Part shown: piece after piece, positions 21,268-28,840 of the stretch
Numbering within the stretch: the stretch's first letter is position 1
Layout of the letters: the number at the start of each line of letters is the position of its first letter
Origin: a virus
Virus record (IMG/VR): IMGVR_UViG_3300020182_000103
Coordinates: 1-34,441 of that record
Length of the DNA: 34,441 nt
Strand: one strand, 5' to 3'
Position numbers and translations under genes: made by a program
The notes under the pieces: model-generated
Databases searched by the model: none
Told to the model about the DNA's origin: nothing
The model's input: only the letters and a program-made list of their open reading frames with translations

Positions 21268-21709
21268 AATTGTTGACAAAATTGAGGCATTAGAATTTCG
21301 TATGCCTATGTTTAAAGTAATGGGAAGTATTTCGTCTAAGACAGAAATAGATATTAAAAAATATATTCTTAATAATGGTACGGACAATATTAATTCAATC
21401 AAAGATAATATTGAGAAAGTATTACAAGAAATAATTTCGGATATTAAAATAGAATACCATGAAGTAGCCTTTAATAATAATTATCATGATACACAAAAAA
21501 TATTAGATACTAACTCTAGATTTATTATAAACGTATCTCCTATATCTGATCCTGAAATAACCATTGACGGCAGAACATATCCTATAGTTAAAAATCGTAT
21601 TATATTCGTTAATCATAGATATCCCTACACAATCTCTGTGACTAATGATTCAAAAACAATGCTTATGTCTGGTATGTTTAACTGGAATGTTAATAAACAC
21701 GCAGATTAA
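21260..21709 (+). CDS. Possible aspartyl/asparaginyl hydroxylase-like cupin protein
   Basis: Protein of 149 residues. The C-terminal half (RFIINVSPISDPEITIDGRT, then IVKNRIIFVNHRYPYTISVT) has the strand order of the aspartyl/asparaginyl beta-hydroxylase barrel, where the second metal His sits in a pattern like FxNxxxH. Here the NHRYPY segment offers His, but the HxD pair and the final Arg are not clear. The N-terminal half is helical. Most likely a degenerate or unrelated beta-barrel; function open. Confidence 0.5.
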   Translation: MSRIVDKIEALEFRMPMFKVMGSISSKTEIDIKKYILNNGTDNINSIKDNIEKVLQEIISDIKIEYHEVAFNNNYHDTQKILDTNSRFIINVSPISDPEITIDGRTYPIVKNRIIFVNHRYPYTISVTNDSKTMLMSGMFNWNVNKHAD

Positions 21710-21718
21710 TGAACACCG

Positions 21719-22012
21719 ATGGCTTTAGATTTACATGGACTAACGGTACACAATGCATGGCAAAAGTATAGAAGTCATACACAACTGTGTTATTTTAACA
21801 AAGTAAAAAAAACAGTAGTAATAACTGGACATGGTATTATGGCAAGAGAATTTATAGGCTGGGTAAGTGCAGATCCATATTCAATAAAATGTGAACGACT
21901 CAATCCTAACACCGGGGCATGGCGAGTGTATATACGCAAATCACAATCTACAGATAAAAAACCTGAGCCTGTTAATTTACTACAACTATACAAAAAGTTT
22001 CATCCACGATGA
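21719..22012 (+). CDS. Smr-domain protein
   Basis: Protein of 97 residues made almost only of a small MutS-related (Smr) domain. LDLHG stands at residues 3-7, followed by a helix (VHNAWQKY), the strand KTVVITGHGIMAREFIGWVS containing the TGHG signature, and a final strand GAWRVYIRK. Smr domains bind or nick branched DNA or cleave RNA. As a stand-alone domain it resembles phage and bacterial Smr proteins with roles in recombination or RNA cleavage. It overlaps the next gene by ATGA. Confidence 0.82.
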   Translation: MALDLHGLTVHNAWQKYRSHTQLCYFNKVKKTVVITGHGIMAREFIGWVSADPYSIKCERLNPNTGAWRVYIRKSQSTDKKPEPVNLLQLYKKFHPR

Positions 22013-22344
22013 TATTAAATATACCAAAAAATACCGTGGCTAGAATAGCAACAACTCCATATGACATATCGTACTATGAACCTATGCATAAATGGAAAAT
22101 TATAAAAAGATTTGCAAAGATACCACATGTTCTATGGGAGTACGAAGATAGCACATCGGTAATTCATTCAATGATACCAGATGATTATAGAGTATTCATA
22201 AGAACAAATCGTATAGTTTGGCTAGACTATTATTATGAAATAACGGCATACACTCGAAATACAATAAATCCTATTCGAGGAAGAACTAATAAAAAATGTT
22301 ATTTTGCAGTTGATGAATATTATTATCTACAAAAATTGTTATAA
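22009..22344 (+). CDS. Hypothetical protein, 111 aa
   Basis: ATGA overlap with the Smr gene, so the two are translated together. The protein is basic and very rich in Tyr, Ile and Arg (TTPYDISYYEPMHKWKIIKR, then YYEITAYTRNT), with a probable beta-barrel pattern. No signature found. Function unknown; coupling to an Smr protein allows a nucleic-acid-related role. Confidence 0.62.
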   Translation: MILNIPKNTVARIATTPYDISYYEPMHKWKIIKRFAKIPHVLWEYEDSTSVIHSMIPDDYRVFIRTNRIVWLDYYYEITAYTRNTINPIRGRTNKKCYFAVDEYYYLQKLL

Positions 22345-22383
22345 TTTTATTGGATACAAGATAACTTTAATAAGGAATAATTA

Positions 22384-22584
22384 ATGTATGATAATATCGC
22401 AATTCTTACCAACACAATGAATAACATCAGTGTTGAAGTAGACGCAGACCATATGCGTCCAGGTAAATCATTTGATGCTTATATTGCATCTAATAAAATT
22501 AGAATGTTTTGGAATGGCAAAGTATATGTTGGAAATGCCCATGGCATGGAATTTACTTCTTCTGGTCCAAAACTAATAAATTAG
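22384..22584 (+). CDS. Hypothetical protein, 66 aa
   Basis: Preceded by TAAGGAA about 7 bases before the ATG. The small protein (MYDNIAILTNTMNNISVEVD, then MRPGKSFDAYIASNKIRMFW) looks like a short all-beta fold. No motif recognised. Spaced 12 bases from the next gene. Confidence 0.62.
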   Translation: MYDNIAILTNTMNNISVEVDADHMRPGKSFDAYIASNKIRMFWNGKVYVGNAHGMEFTSSGPKLIN

Positions 22585-22596
22585 AAAGTATAAACT

Positions 22597-23088
22597 ATGC
22601 GAGTAAAAATTGGCAATTATCCTAATCATAGGTTCTATCACAACTGGTTATATAATTGGTTTGGATATTCTCCTAAACAAAAAACAAGTATAAAGATTCA
22701 CAAATGGGACACGTGGAGTATGGATCATACCCTTGCTCCTATCATCTTGCCTATGCTTGTACAGTTGAAAGAGACCAAACACAGTGCTCCTATGGTTGAC
22801 ATGAAAGACGTTCCAAAAGAACTACGTGCTACTAAAAAACAACTAGACGCATACGGCAAAGGCGGCGGTACCGATCCTAAACACTTTGAACGTTGGGATT
22901 GGATCCTAGGTGAAATGATTTGGGCATTTGGACACAAGTCAAAAGAAATGGATGCTGGCGACATTTGTGCAGACAAATGTGCAAATTTTGGTGATCCAGT
23001 ATGCAAGGCTTGCATGAAAGAAACACAAGAACGCCTTACAAATGCATTTGCATTGTTCGGCAAATACTATGAAAACTTATGGGATTAA
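22597..23088 (+). CDS. Conserved phage protein of the WDTWSMD family
   Basis: Protein of 163 residues of a family I recognise from many unrelated phages but for which I know no function. Hallmarks are KIHKWDTWSMDHTLAPIILP, then MLVQLKETKHSAPMVDMKDV, the conserved FERWDWILGEMIWAF and the end ALFGKYYENLWD. A cluster CADKCANFGDPVCKAC in the loop before the last helix could bind metal and looks like a lineage-specific insert. Soluble, no membrane segment. Confidence 0.78.
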   Translation: MRVKIGNYPNHRFYHNWLYNWFGYSPKQKTSIKIHKWDTWSMDHTLAPIILPMLVQLKETKHSAPMVDMKDVPKELRATKKQLDAYGKGGGTDPKHFERWDWILGEMIWAFGHKSKEMDAGDICADKCANFGDPVCKACMKETQERLTNAFALFGKYYENLWD

Positions 23089-23098
23089 GGTTGCGATT

Positions 23099-23275
23099 AT
23101 GAAAAAATTTACGTTTGAAGCCATGGGCAAAACATTTACTGCTGATGCAGAAAATGGAATTGATATAATGGAAGATGCCAATCGTGCATTATTATGGTCT
23201 AATTGGCAAGATGGGATATGGAATCAAGTAAGCGAAACAAAATTTATTTGGGTATTGGGTAATTTTTATGATTAA
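23099..23275 (+). CDS. Hypothetical protein, 58 aa
   Basis: I start it at the ATG at 23099 (MKKFTFEAMGKTFTADAENG), with AAGG 8 bases before; a longer frame from 23042 would lie inside the preceding gene. The protein is small and tryptophan-rich at the end (WSNWQDGIWNQVSETKFIWV). Function unknown. Its stop lies 4 bases before the next promoter. Confidence 0.6.
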   Translation: MKKFTFEAMGKTFTADAENGIDIMEDANRALLWSNWQDGIWNQVSETKFIWVLGNFYD

Positions 23276-23279
23276 ACAC

Positions 23280-23308
23280 TTGACATTCTAAACGAATCAC
23301 TATATAAA
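23280..23308 (+). promoter_or_regulatory. Early-type promoter, ACGAATCACT class
   Basis: TTGACA (23280-23285), 17-base spacer with ACGAATCACT, and TATAAA (23303-23308), 32 bases before the ATG at 23340. Nearly identical to the promoter at 24558. Confidence 0.82.
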
Positions 23309-23339
23309 GTAAGTATAGATTGAAACAAAGGATCTCACA

Positions 23340-23678
23340 ATGCAAAATCAAATTGACACTCTTATCGCTACAATCAAAGCAGACTATGCCAAATGGTTAC
23401 TTCGTGGTAAGTCTTTTGCTGATGCTGAAACACACGTTCAGAATATGATTAATGAGTTTAACAATCGTCTTACTGTTAAGACTGGTAGCAAATACATTAA
23501 AATTATTAATAATGGTGTTTGGGGTTTTATTGTCAATACTGATAATGACAAAAAATTCAAGCGTGGTGATATTCTGAAAGCAGCAGGTTTTAATACGCCT
23601 GCTCGTAATGCGGCTCGTGGCAATATTCTTTCAGATGATTATACTGTTCAATGGACTGGTCCGCTTTACTTGAAATAA
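23340..23678 (+). CDS. Conserved phage protein of unknown function, 112 aa
   Basis: First gene behind a strong early-type promoter, with AAAGGATC upstream. The N-terminal half is helical (AKWLLRGKSFADAETHVQNM), and the C-terminal half holds KIINNGVWGFIVNTDNDKKF and KAAGFNTPARNAARGNILSD. I believe this second half recurs in marine phages. No catalytic signature. A DNA-binding or host-takeover role would fit expression, but is a guess. Confidence 0.72.
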   Translation: MQNQIDTLIATIKADYAKWLLRGKSFADAETHVQNMINEFNNRLTVKTGSKYIKIINNGVWGFIVNTDNDKKFKRGDILKAAGFNTPARNAARGNILSDDYTVQWTGPLYLK

Positions 23679-23697
23679 TAATAGTTTATTAGGATCA

Positions 23698-24417
23698 ATG
23701 ATAAATATTATCATGAAAATAAATGAAATCATAATTCAAGAAAAAAGATTACAACCTGATGAAGACTTTCTTTCTCAGGTTGAAGAAATCATTGATGAAG
23801 CCAATAAAGAATATCAAGAATATCTTGCTGATAATGGTGACAAGGATGATATTGATGAACTTGAGGAGATTTTAAATGCTAACAATTTCGATGATTTACC
23901 TATTGACTTTATTGCTGACCATTCGCCACGAAAAGATCCAGATGAATGGATTAGTGCTGCAGCAGATTGGGATCCAGAAGAAGGTAAAAGTGTAAGAATA
24001 TTTCTACACGCCAAAAACTTAGAGGGTAAATGGGGACCAGAAACATTTAAAAAAATTACTATGAAAATGTTGGCTCATGAAACAATTCATTGGAACCAAT
24101 ATGATAAATTTGATCCAAACGTATTAAAGACATATAAAAGTGGATATATGAAAGGTGTTGAGAAGAAAAAATCTGGCGGTACAGAACAAGATTTAATGCG
24201 TATGTATTTGCGTGATCCTCATGAACTCATGGCATATGGGCACGATTTAGCAGATGAAATTAGAGATACTGATGCACCGGAAGAAACAATTCGTAATCCA
24301 GAAAAGTTTATAAATGAACTTCCTGTATATCAGAGATTTAGAAATATCTTCCCCAAAGATTCAAAACAAATAAAACAGTTAATGAAGTATACTGCAAATT
24401 ACTTCAACAATAATTAA
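23698..24417 (+). CDS. Zincin-like putative metallopeptidase
   Basis: Protein of 239 residues (234 if the ATG at 23713 is used). The HExxH motif appears in MLAHETIHWNQYDKF, and the third ligand is probably the Glu in YLRDPHELMAYGHDLADEIR, as in gluzincin-type phage proteins. The N-terminal half is very acidic (DNGDKDDIDELEEILNANNF). To my knowledge similar domains occur in virion-associated proteins of marine T4-like phages; a peptidase activity has to be inferred. The first codons overlap a GATAAATAT late-like motif, and AGGA stands just before the first ATG. Confidence 0.7.
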   Translation: MINIIMKINEIIIQEKRLQPDEDFLSQVEEIIDEANKEYQEYLADNGDKDDIDELEEILNANNFDDLPIDFIADHSPRKDPDEWISAAADWDPEEGKSVRIFLHAKNLEGKWGPETFKKITMKMLAHETIHWNQYDKFDPNVLKTYKSGYMKGVEKKKSGGTEQDLMRMYLRDPHELMAYGHDLADEIRDTDAPEETIRNPEKFINELPVYQRFRNIFPKDSKQIKQLMKYTANYFNNN

Positions 24418-24437
24418 AAATTCTAAGAGGATTAGAA

Positions 24438-24527
24438 ATGGAAAGGGTTTTCTGGTCGATTGTGCATGTTGCATTGACAGGTGTAATAGTTATAATGCCA
24501 ATTCTTTGCTTATTCATTTATCTATGA
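24438..24527 (+). CDS. Single-span membrane peptide, 29 aa
   Basis: A frame of 29 residues with AGAGGA about 7 bases before the ATG. After MERVFWSIV, nearly the whole peptide is one hydrophobic helix (LTGVIVIMPILCLFIYL). The good ribosome site and fit between neighbours support it. It could be a small membrane-acting or holin-like peptide, with no direct evidence. Confidence 0.5.
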   Translation: MERVFWSIVHVALTGVIVIMPILCLFIYL

Positions 24528-24557
24528 TTTATAAGTCAATAAAATTTTAATTAGTTC

Positions 24558-24586
24558 TTGACATCTTAAACGAATCACTATATAAA
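24558..24586 (+). promoter_or_regulatory. Early-type promoter, ACGAATCACT class
   Basis: TTGACA (24558-24563), 17-base spacer with ACGAATCACT, and TATAAA (24581-24586), leading into two short genes at 24614 and 24757. Confidence 0.82.
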
Positions 24587-24613
24587 GAGTGTATAAGTTG
24601 AGAAGGAATGATT

Positions 24614-24757
24614 ATGTTTACTGTTGAATATGGCTACTATAACTATCCTAAAAAGACAAAAGAATTCAAAACGTATGAAAGCGCAAAGAAGTTCTTCTAT
24701 TATATTGGAAAGCGTAACGGTGTAAAGCGAGTAAATCTCACAGTAGGAGATGTATAA
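24614..24757 (+). CDS. Small basic protein, 47 aa
   Basis: Begins MFTVEYGYYNYPKKTKEFKT and ends YYIGKRNGVKRVNLTVGDV. The ATG at 24614 has AGAAGGA 6 bases upstream and is preferred over the ATG at 24608, which abuts the ribosome site. It is rich in Lys and Tyr. The stop overlaps the next ATG (TAATG). No family recognised; being the first early gene, it may be a host-directed factor. Confidence 0.62.
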   Translation: MFTVEYGYYNYPKKTKEFKTYESAKKFFYYIGKRNGVKRVNLTVGDV

Positions 24758-25089
24758 TGAAAATTATTAATATTACAAATGATGCCAGTGTTAATGTCAA
24801 TGGTACTGCACTACAGGGATATGTTAATACCACATATGCTGATATTGTTGCTGCTTTTGGCGAACCAACATATACGTCAAATGATAAAGTCACGGTTGAA
24901 TGGACATTGGAATTTGTAATTAAATTACAAGATGCTCCTGGCAGTTTTATAGAAGAAGTTGTTGTTGCGACAATTTATGATTGGAAACGGCCTTCAACCC
25001 CAATGGGCGAATATGACTGGCACATTGGTGGGTTCACAACACAAGTAATTGAGTGTGTATATTCATTATTACAAGAAAAAGTTTTATAG
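24757..25089 (+). CDS. Conserved phage protein of unknown function, 110 aa
   Basis: Overlaps the previous stop by one base. It contains LQGYVNTTYADIVAAFGEPT, then TLEFVIKLQDAP, TIYDWKR and GEYDWHIGG. I know this arrangement from uncharacterised proteins of several phage groups: the TIYDWK and GEYDWHIGG strings are its most conserved part. No catalytic residues stand out. It is the last gene before the structured RNA region. Confidence 0.75.
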   Translation: MKIINITNDASVNVNGTALQGYVNTTYADIVAAFGEPTYTSNDKVTVEWTLEFVIKLQDAPGSFIEEVVVATIYDWKRPSTPMGEYDWHIGGFTTQVIECVYSLLQEKVL

Positions 25090-25123
25090 ATAGTTATCTT
25101 TTTATCGGTTTGCTTTAAATACT

Positions 25124-25225
25124 GGTGCAGAGATTCATTTCTCTGTACTTTAGGGTGAATAATTCACCCTATAGTCCTCTTCGCAAACTTGGCCCGGCTA
25201 CTTAGGTAGTCGGGTTCTTTTGTTT
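25124..25225 (+). ncRNA. Candidate structured non-coding RNA, three hairpins
   Basis: No gene lies in 25090-25242. Three hairpins follow each other: a 10-bp stem with G-U pairs (25124-25133 with 25140-25149), a 9-bp perfect stem (25151-25159 with 25163-25171), and a 9-bp stem with one G-U pair (25193-25201 with 25206-25214) followed by T-rich TTCTTTTGTTT. About 20 unpaired bases (25172-25192, with CCTCTTCGCAAAC) separate the last two. A TTTAAATAC late-like motif at 25114-25122 could start it. It may be a small RNA of about 100 bases or a structured 3' end. Confidence 0.5.
25193..25225 (+). terminator. Intrinsic terminator
   Basis: CCCGGCTAC pairs with GTAGTCGGG over a TTAG loop, followed by TTCTTTTGTTT. 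This is a standard Rho-independent terminator shape, ending the unit before the Coq4-like gene. Confidence 0.75.
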
Positions 25226-25242
25226 AATGAATAAATATAATT

Positions 25243-25782
25243 ATGATAAACTATGGTGATTGGAATCCAGGCATTGACAATGGCAATGACACACTTAATT
25301 CTGTGTTAGACACATTGCCGGGTAGTGATAGTGTAAATATTAGTTGGAAAGTAAAAATAATAGAAAATCCTCGGTCACCATTGAGTCTTCCTGGTTCTAT
25401 ATGTTTAGAGTCCCACGATTGTATACATGTATTATTAGGAAGAGGACTACTAAATCAAGACGAAGCATTTGTAATAGGCTATACTATGGGAAATGCAATC
25501 ACACTAAAGAATTGGCAAATATCAATGTATAAATACTATGCATCACATATATTTCCAAAGATATATCGTTTTGGCGAAAGAGAATTAATAGCATTTGATA
25601 TGGGGATTGTTTACGGCAAGACTCGTCGTACTAAAAATATACATAAAATTAACTTTGACTCATATAAGAACCAAACACTGGGAGAGATTAGGGCCAAATT
25701 TGATATAAACTTAGATATACTTCGCCATATCAGATATATTGAAAGAAATATTTTTAAAAGCAAGGCGAGTAAAAGGCTATGA
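25243..25782 (+). CDS. Coq4-like ubiquinone-biosynthesis family protein
   Basis: Protein of 179 residues with the motif HDCIH at 58-62 followed after exactly 11 residues by Glu74. This reproduces the HDxxH-x11-E signature of the Coq4 family, a metal-binding helical protein needed for ubiquinone biosynthesis. Around it stand LPGSICLESHDCIHVLLGRG and DEAFVIGYTMGNA. It is shorter than cellular Coq4 (usually 220 or more). Its TGA overlaps the ATG of the PutA gene, so the two are coupled. No ribosome site is seen; an AATAAATATA late-like motif stands four bases before the ATG, so the message may be nearly leaderless. Catalysis on quinone precursors remains inference. Confidence 0.72.
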   Translation: MINYGDWNPGIDNGNDTLNSVLDTLPGSDSVNISWKVKIIENPRSPLSLPGSICLESHDCIHVLLGRGLLNQDEAFVIGYTMGNAITLKNWQISMYKYYASHIFPKIYRFGERELIAFDMGIVYGKTRRTKNIHKINFDSYKNQTLGEIRAKFDINLDILRHIRYIERNIFKSKASKRL

Positions 25783-28622
25783 AAGTATATCAACATAATA
25801 TGTATTATCGCATTGATGAAAACGAAATCATGCCTAAGTTAATATTGGCAGCCAGATTAAATAAAGATGACCGAAAAGAAATATTATCAACTGCAAATAT
25901 TATTAATGATTCATTTAATGAAACGAGTTTAATTCATAAACTTATGACTGCGTATAAGTTGTCAGGCAATGAGGGTATTGCATTAATGACAATGTGTGAA
26001 AGTTTATTAAGAATACCAGATAAGAAAACACAAGATAAATTAATTAAAGAAAAATTAACAAATGCTGATTGGAATTTAATTTCTGAAGGCAGTTTTTATG
26101 CAACCTTAGGAGGCAAAGCATTAACACAAGCACAAAGTTTTGCAGAATATAAAAATTTAATTGGAAGATTAGGTTGGCCGACTGTTCGCACTATAGTAAA
26201 ACAAACCGTTAAATGGATGGGCAATATATATGTCGTGGGTGAAAGCATTTCTAGTGCAATGAATAATAAAAATGAGTCTTATTCATATTCATATGATATG
26301 CTGGGAGAAGCCTCGACAAACTGGGAAGATGCGAATAATTATTATGAAAAGTATATAGAAGCAGCCACCCGATTTGATGATAGTATAAGTGTTAAACTAA
26401 GTGCAATACATCCACGATATGAGTTGAGAAATTATAAAGATGTAATTTCCCATCTTGTACCTAAACTTGCAGCAATAGCAAGGTTATGCGAAGATAAGAA
26501 TACTACAATGTTTATTGATGCAGAAGAGGCATCTAGATTTGATTTAAGTGTTCAAGTATTAGAGGAGTTGTTATCAAGTCATAAGTTTCAGGAAAACACA
26601 ATTGGATTTGCGATACAAGCATATCAAAAACGTTCTTATTGGGCAATTGAAACACTAGAATCTATAGCAAAAAAATCTAATACATCAATATGTGTACGTT
26701 TAGTTAAAGGTGCATATTGGGATACAGAAATAAAACTGGCTCAACAAGAAGGCTTGCACTATCCTGTATTCTCTCGTAAAGAATATACTGACATAAGTTA
26801 TTTGGCATGTGCTAGAAAAATTATGTTATCTGAGTATATTAAACCAGCATATGCCACACACAATCCATTCACCGTGGCAGCCATATATTTTTATAACGAA
26901 ACTGTAGGAGGTGAATTCGAGTTTCAAAAATTATATGGTATGGGGGATGGACTATTTCAATATCTACATGATACCCACAATACGAATGTAAGAGTATATG
27001 CACCAGTTGGTGAATATAAAGATTTGCTTGCATATCTTGTGCGAAGATTATTAGAAAATGGAGCAAACACCAGTTTTGTTTTTAATCAAAAACTTGTAGA
27101 TCCATTTGTAGAAGCAAAAAAAGAACGAGAAAAATTACCAACATATGAAGATTTATATCCCAATCGCAAGAATAGTCGTGGATATGATTTAACTGATCCA
27201 GCGTGGATTGAATGGGTGGTAGGAAGACCGAGTTATGAATTTATAGTACCAGAACAACTATCAGTAGAAGATAGTATTACAATTTTAGATGAAGGTAAAT
27301 CTAAATGGGCGAAGACTCCATTCGCAGAGAGAAAACGTTTAATTCTTTTATATGCCGACAACTTAGAACATCATATGGAACAAGCTGCCAGTAATTTAGT
27401 TGTACATGCACATAAGACTTATGCAAGTGCTATCAGTGAGGTTCGTGAAGCGATAGACTTTATTAGATATTATGCTGAACAAGCCGAACAACTTTATGAT
27501 ACTAAATGTGCATGTAGTTATACGGGCGAAAGTAATACAACAACATACGAATCGTATGGTACATGGATGGTTATTTCACCGTGGAACTTTCCACTTGCAC
27601 TTTTTGTAGGACCTATTGTTGCTGCACTAATAACCGGCAATACAGTGTTAGCAAAGTCAGCGCCCCAAACACAAATGGTTGCGGAAACTGCTTTAAGTTC
27701 TATGCTTGAAAGTGGCATACCAGAATATGCTATTAAATTATGTCCGACTGATCCAAAAGATGCGGAACTTGCAGTAGCAGATGAAAGAATTAAAGGCATT
27801 ACATTTACTGGTTCACATAAAACTGCAAAGCGTATACAAAGAGTTTTAGCAGATCGTGAAGGAGCAATTATTCCATTCATTGCTGAAACTAGTGGTATTA
27901 ATTGCATGATTGCAGATTCAACATGTTTGCCTGAACAATTAGTAGTAGATGCGATACGTGGCGCATTTGATAGTGCAGGACAAAGATGTAGTGCAACAAG
28001 ATTTTTATTTGTACAGCGTGATAATGCAAATACTGTAATAAAAATGTTAGGTAATGCTATTAAAGTTGTCCAGATGGGATTTAGTGATGATTTAAATACT
28101 GATGTGACACGTGTTATCGATAGTGAGGCGTATAGAAGAATACAAAATAGACTATCGGTATTAGAAGAAAATGAAATATTAATTGCAACCAGATCAAGAA
28201 ATGGTGCTGAATTGCCGGCTTTAACAGTTCCACCGAGTGCATATCTTGTATCAGATTATCGTAAGTATTTTGATGAAGAAATATTTGGTCCAATATTACA
28301 TGTTTATGAATATGATGTTGATGAATTGCCTGAAATTTTAGATTATATTAATAATAGCAGATTCGGGTTAACAATGAGTATTCATTCTAGAATATCATCT
28401 TTTTATGATAATATTATTAATCAGATTAACGTAGGAAATATCTATGTTAATAGAGATCAAATTGGAGCAGTAGTAGAAACACAACCATTTGGAGGAGTTG
28501 GATTAAGTGGCACTGGTCCAAAAGCAGGTGGACCAAATTATTTAAAATCATATGTATGGGAAAAACATATTAGTATTAATACGACTGCAATTGGAGGTAA
28601 TACAACATTATTATCTGGGTGA
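25779..28622 (+). CDS. putA: Bifunctional proline dehydrogenase / P5C dehydrogenase (PutA)
   Basis: Oxidises proline to glutamate in two steps, passing the first electron pair through FAD to ubiquinone and the second to NAD. The 947 residues keep both domains. PRODH: SVKLSAIHPRYE (204-215), RLVKGAYWD (307-315), THNPFT, EFQKLYGMGD (381-390) and YLVRRLLENGANTSF (419-433) with the substrate-binding Arg pair. Aldehyde dehydrogenase: ISPWNFP (599-605), FTGS, general base Glu703 in AETSG, nucleophile Cys737 in GQRCSA, EIFGP (834-838) and QPFGG (902-906). No ribbon-helix-helix DNA-binding domain is present, so it should not act as a repressor. It is coupled to the Coq4-like gene. A full PutA is large for a phage metabolic gene. 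Confidence 0.93.
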   Translation: MKVYQHNMYYRIDENEIMPKLILAARLNKDDRKEILSTANIINDSFNETSLIHKLMTAYKLSGNEGIALMTMCESLLRIPDKKTQDKLIKEKLTNADWNLISEGSFYATLGGKALTQAQSFAEYKNLIGRLGWPTVRTIVKQTVKWMGNIYVVGESISSAMNNKNESYSYSYDMLGEASTNWEDANNYYEKYIEAATRFDDSISVKLSAIHPRYELRNYKDVISHLVPKLAAIARLCEDKNTTMFIDAEEASRFDLSVQVLEELLSSHKFQENTIGFAIQAYQKRSYWAIETLESIAKKSNTSICVRLVKGAYWDTEIKLAQQEGLHYPVFSRKEYTDISYLACARKIMLSEYIKPAYATHNPFTVAAIYFYNETVGGEFEFQKLYGMGDGLFQYLHDTHNTNVRVYAPVGEYKDLLAYLVRRLLENGANTSFVFNQKLVDPFVEAKKEREKLPTYEDLYPNRKNSRGYDLTDPAWIEWVVGRPSYEFIVPEQLSVEDSITILDEGKSKWAKTPFAERKRLILLYADNLEHHMEQAASNLVVHAHKTYASAISEVREAIDFIRYYAEQAEQLYDTKCACSYTGESNTTTYESYGTWMVISPWNFPLALFVGPIVAALITGNTVLAKSAPQTQMVAETALSSMLESGIPEYAIKLCPTDPKDAELAVADERIKGITFTGSHKTAKRIQRVLADREGAIIPFIAETSGINCMIADSTCLPEQLVVDAIRGAFDSAGQRCSATRFLFVQRDNANTVIKMLGNAIKVVQMGFSDDLNTDVTRVIDSEAYRRIQNRLSVLEENEILIATRSRNGAELPALTVPPSAYLVSDYRKYFDEEIFGPILHVYEYDVDELPEILDYINNSRFGLTMSIHSRISSFYDNIINQINVGNIYVNRDQIGAVVETQPFGGVGLSGTGPKAGGPNYLKSYVWEKHISINTTAIGGNTTLLSG

Positions 28623-28637
28623 GGGTTAGAAATTATA

Positions 28638-28775
28638 ATGTACAAATTAAAAGAACATAGAAATAAGACAGGACATAGAGTATTATATTATGTAGTACTT
28701 GATGAAAATGATCGTATAATTATAATAACAAAAAGTGGAATAATAGCAAGAGCCTTTTTAAAAAAACAAAAATAG
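28638..28775 (+). CDS. Small basic protein, 45 aa
   Basis: Follows PutA by 15 bases. It encodes MYKLKEHRNKTGHRVLYYVV, then LDENDRIIIITKSGIIARAF and a Lys-rich end. It looks like a compact strand-helix fold. The ribosome site is weak (GAGGG 12 bases upstream). Its stop stands directly before a strong promoter. Unknown family. Confidence 0.55.
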   Translation: MYKLKEHRNKTGHRVLYYVVLDENDRIIIITKSGIIARAFLKKQK

Positions 28776-28778
28776 GTG

Positions 28779-28807
28779 TTGCATAATCATTTGAAATACT
28801 GTATAAT
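28779..28807 (+). promoter_or_regulatory. Sigma70-type promoter with perfect -10
   Basis: TTGCAT (28779-28784), 17-base spacer, TATAAT (28802-28807), 33 bases before the ATG at 28841. The -35 box departs from the TTGACA seen elsewhere. Confidence 0.72.
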
Positions 28808-28840
28808 GATTATATTAAATTTAGAAATATATGAGGTAAT

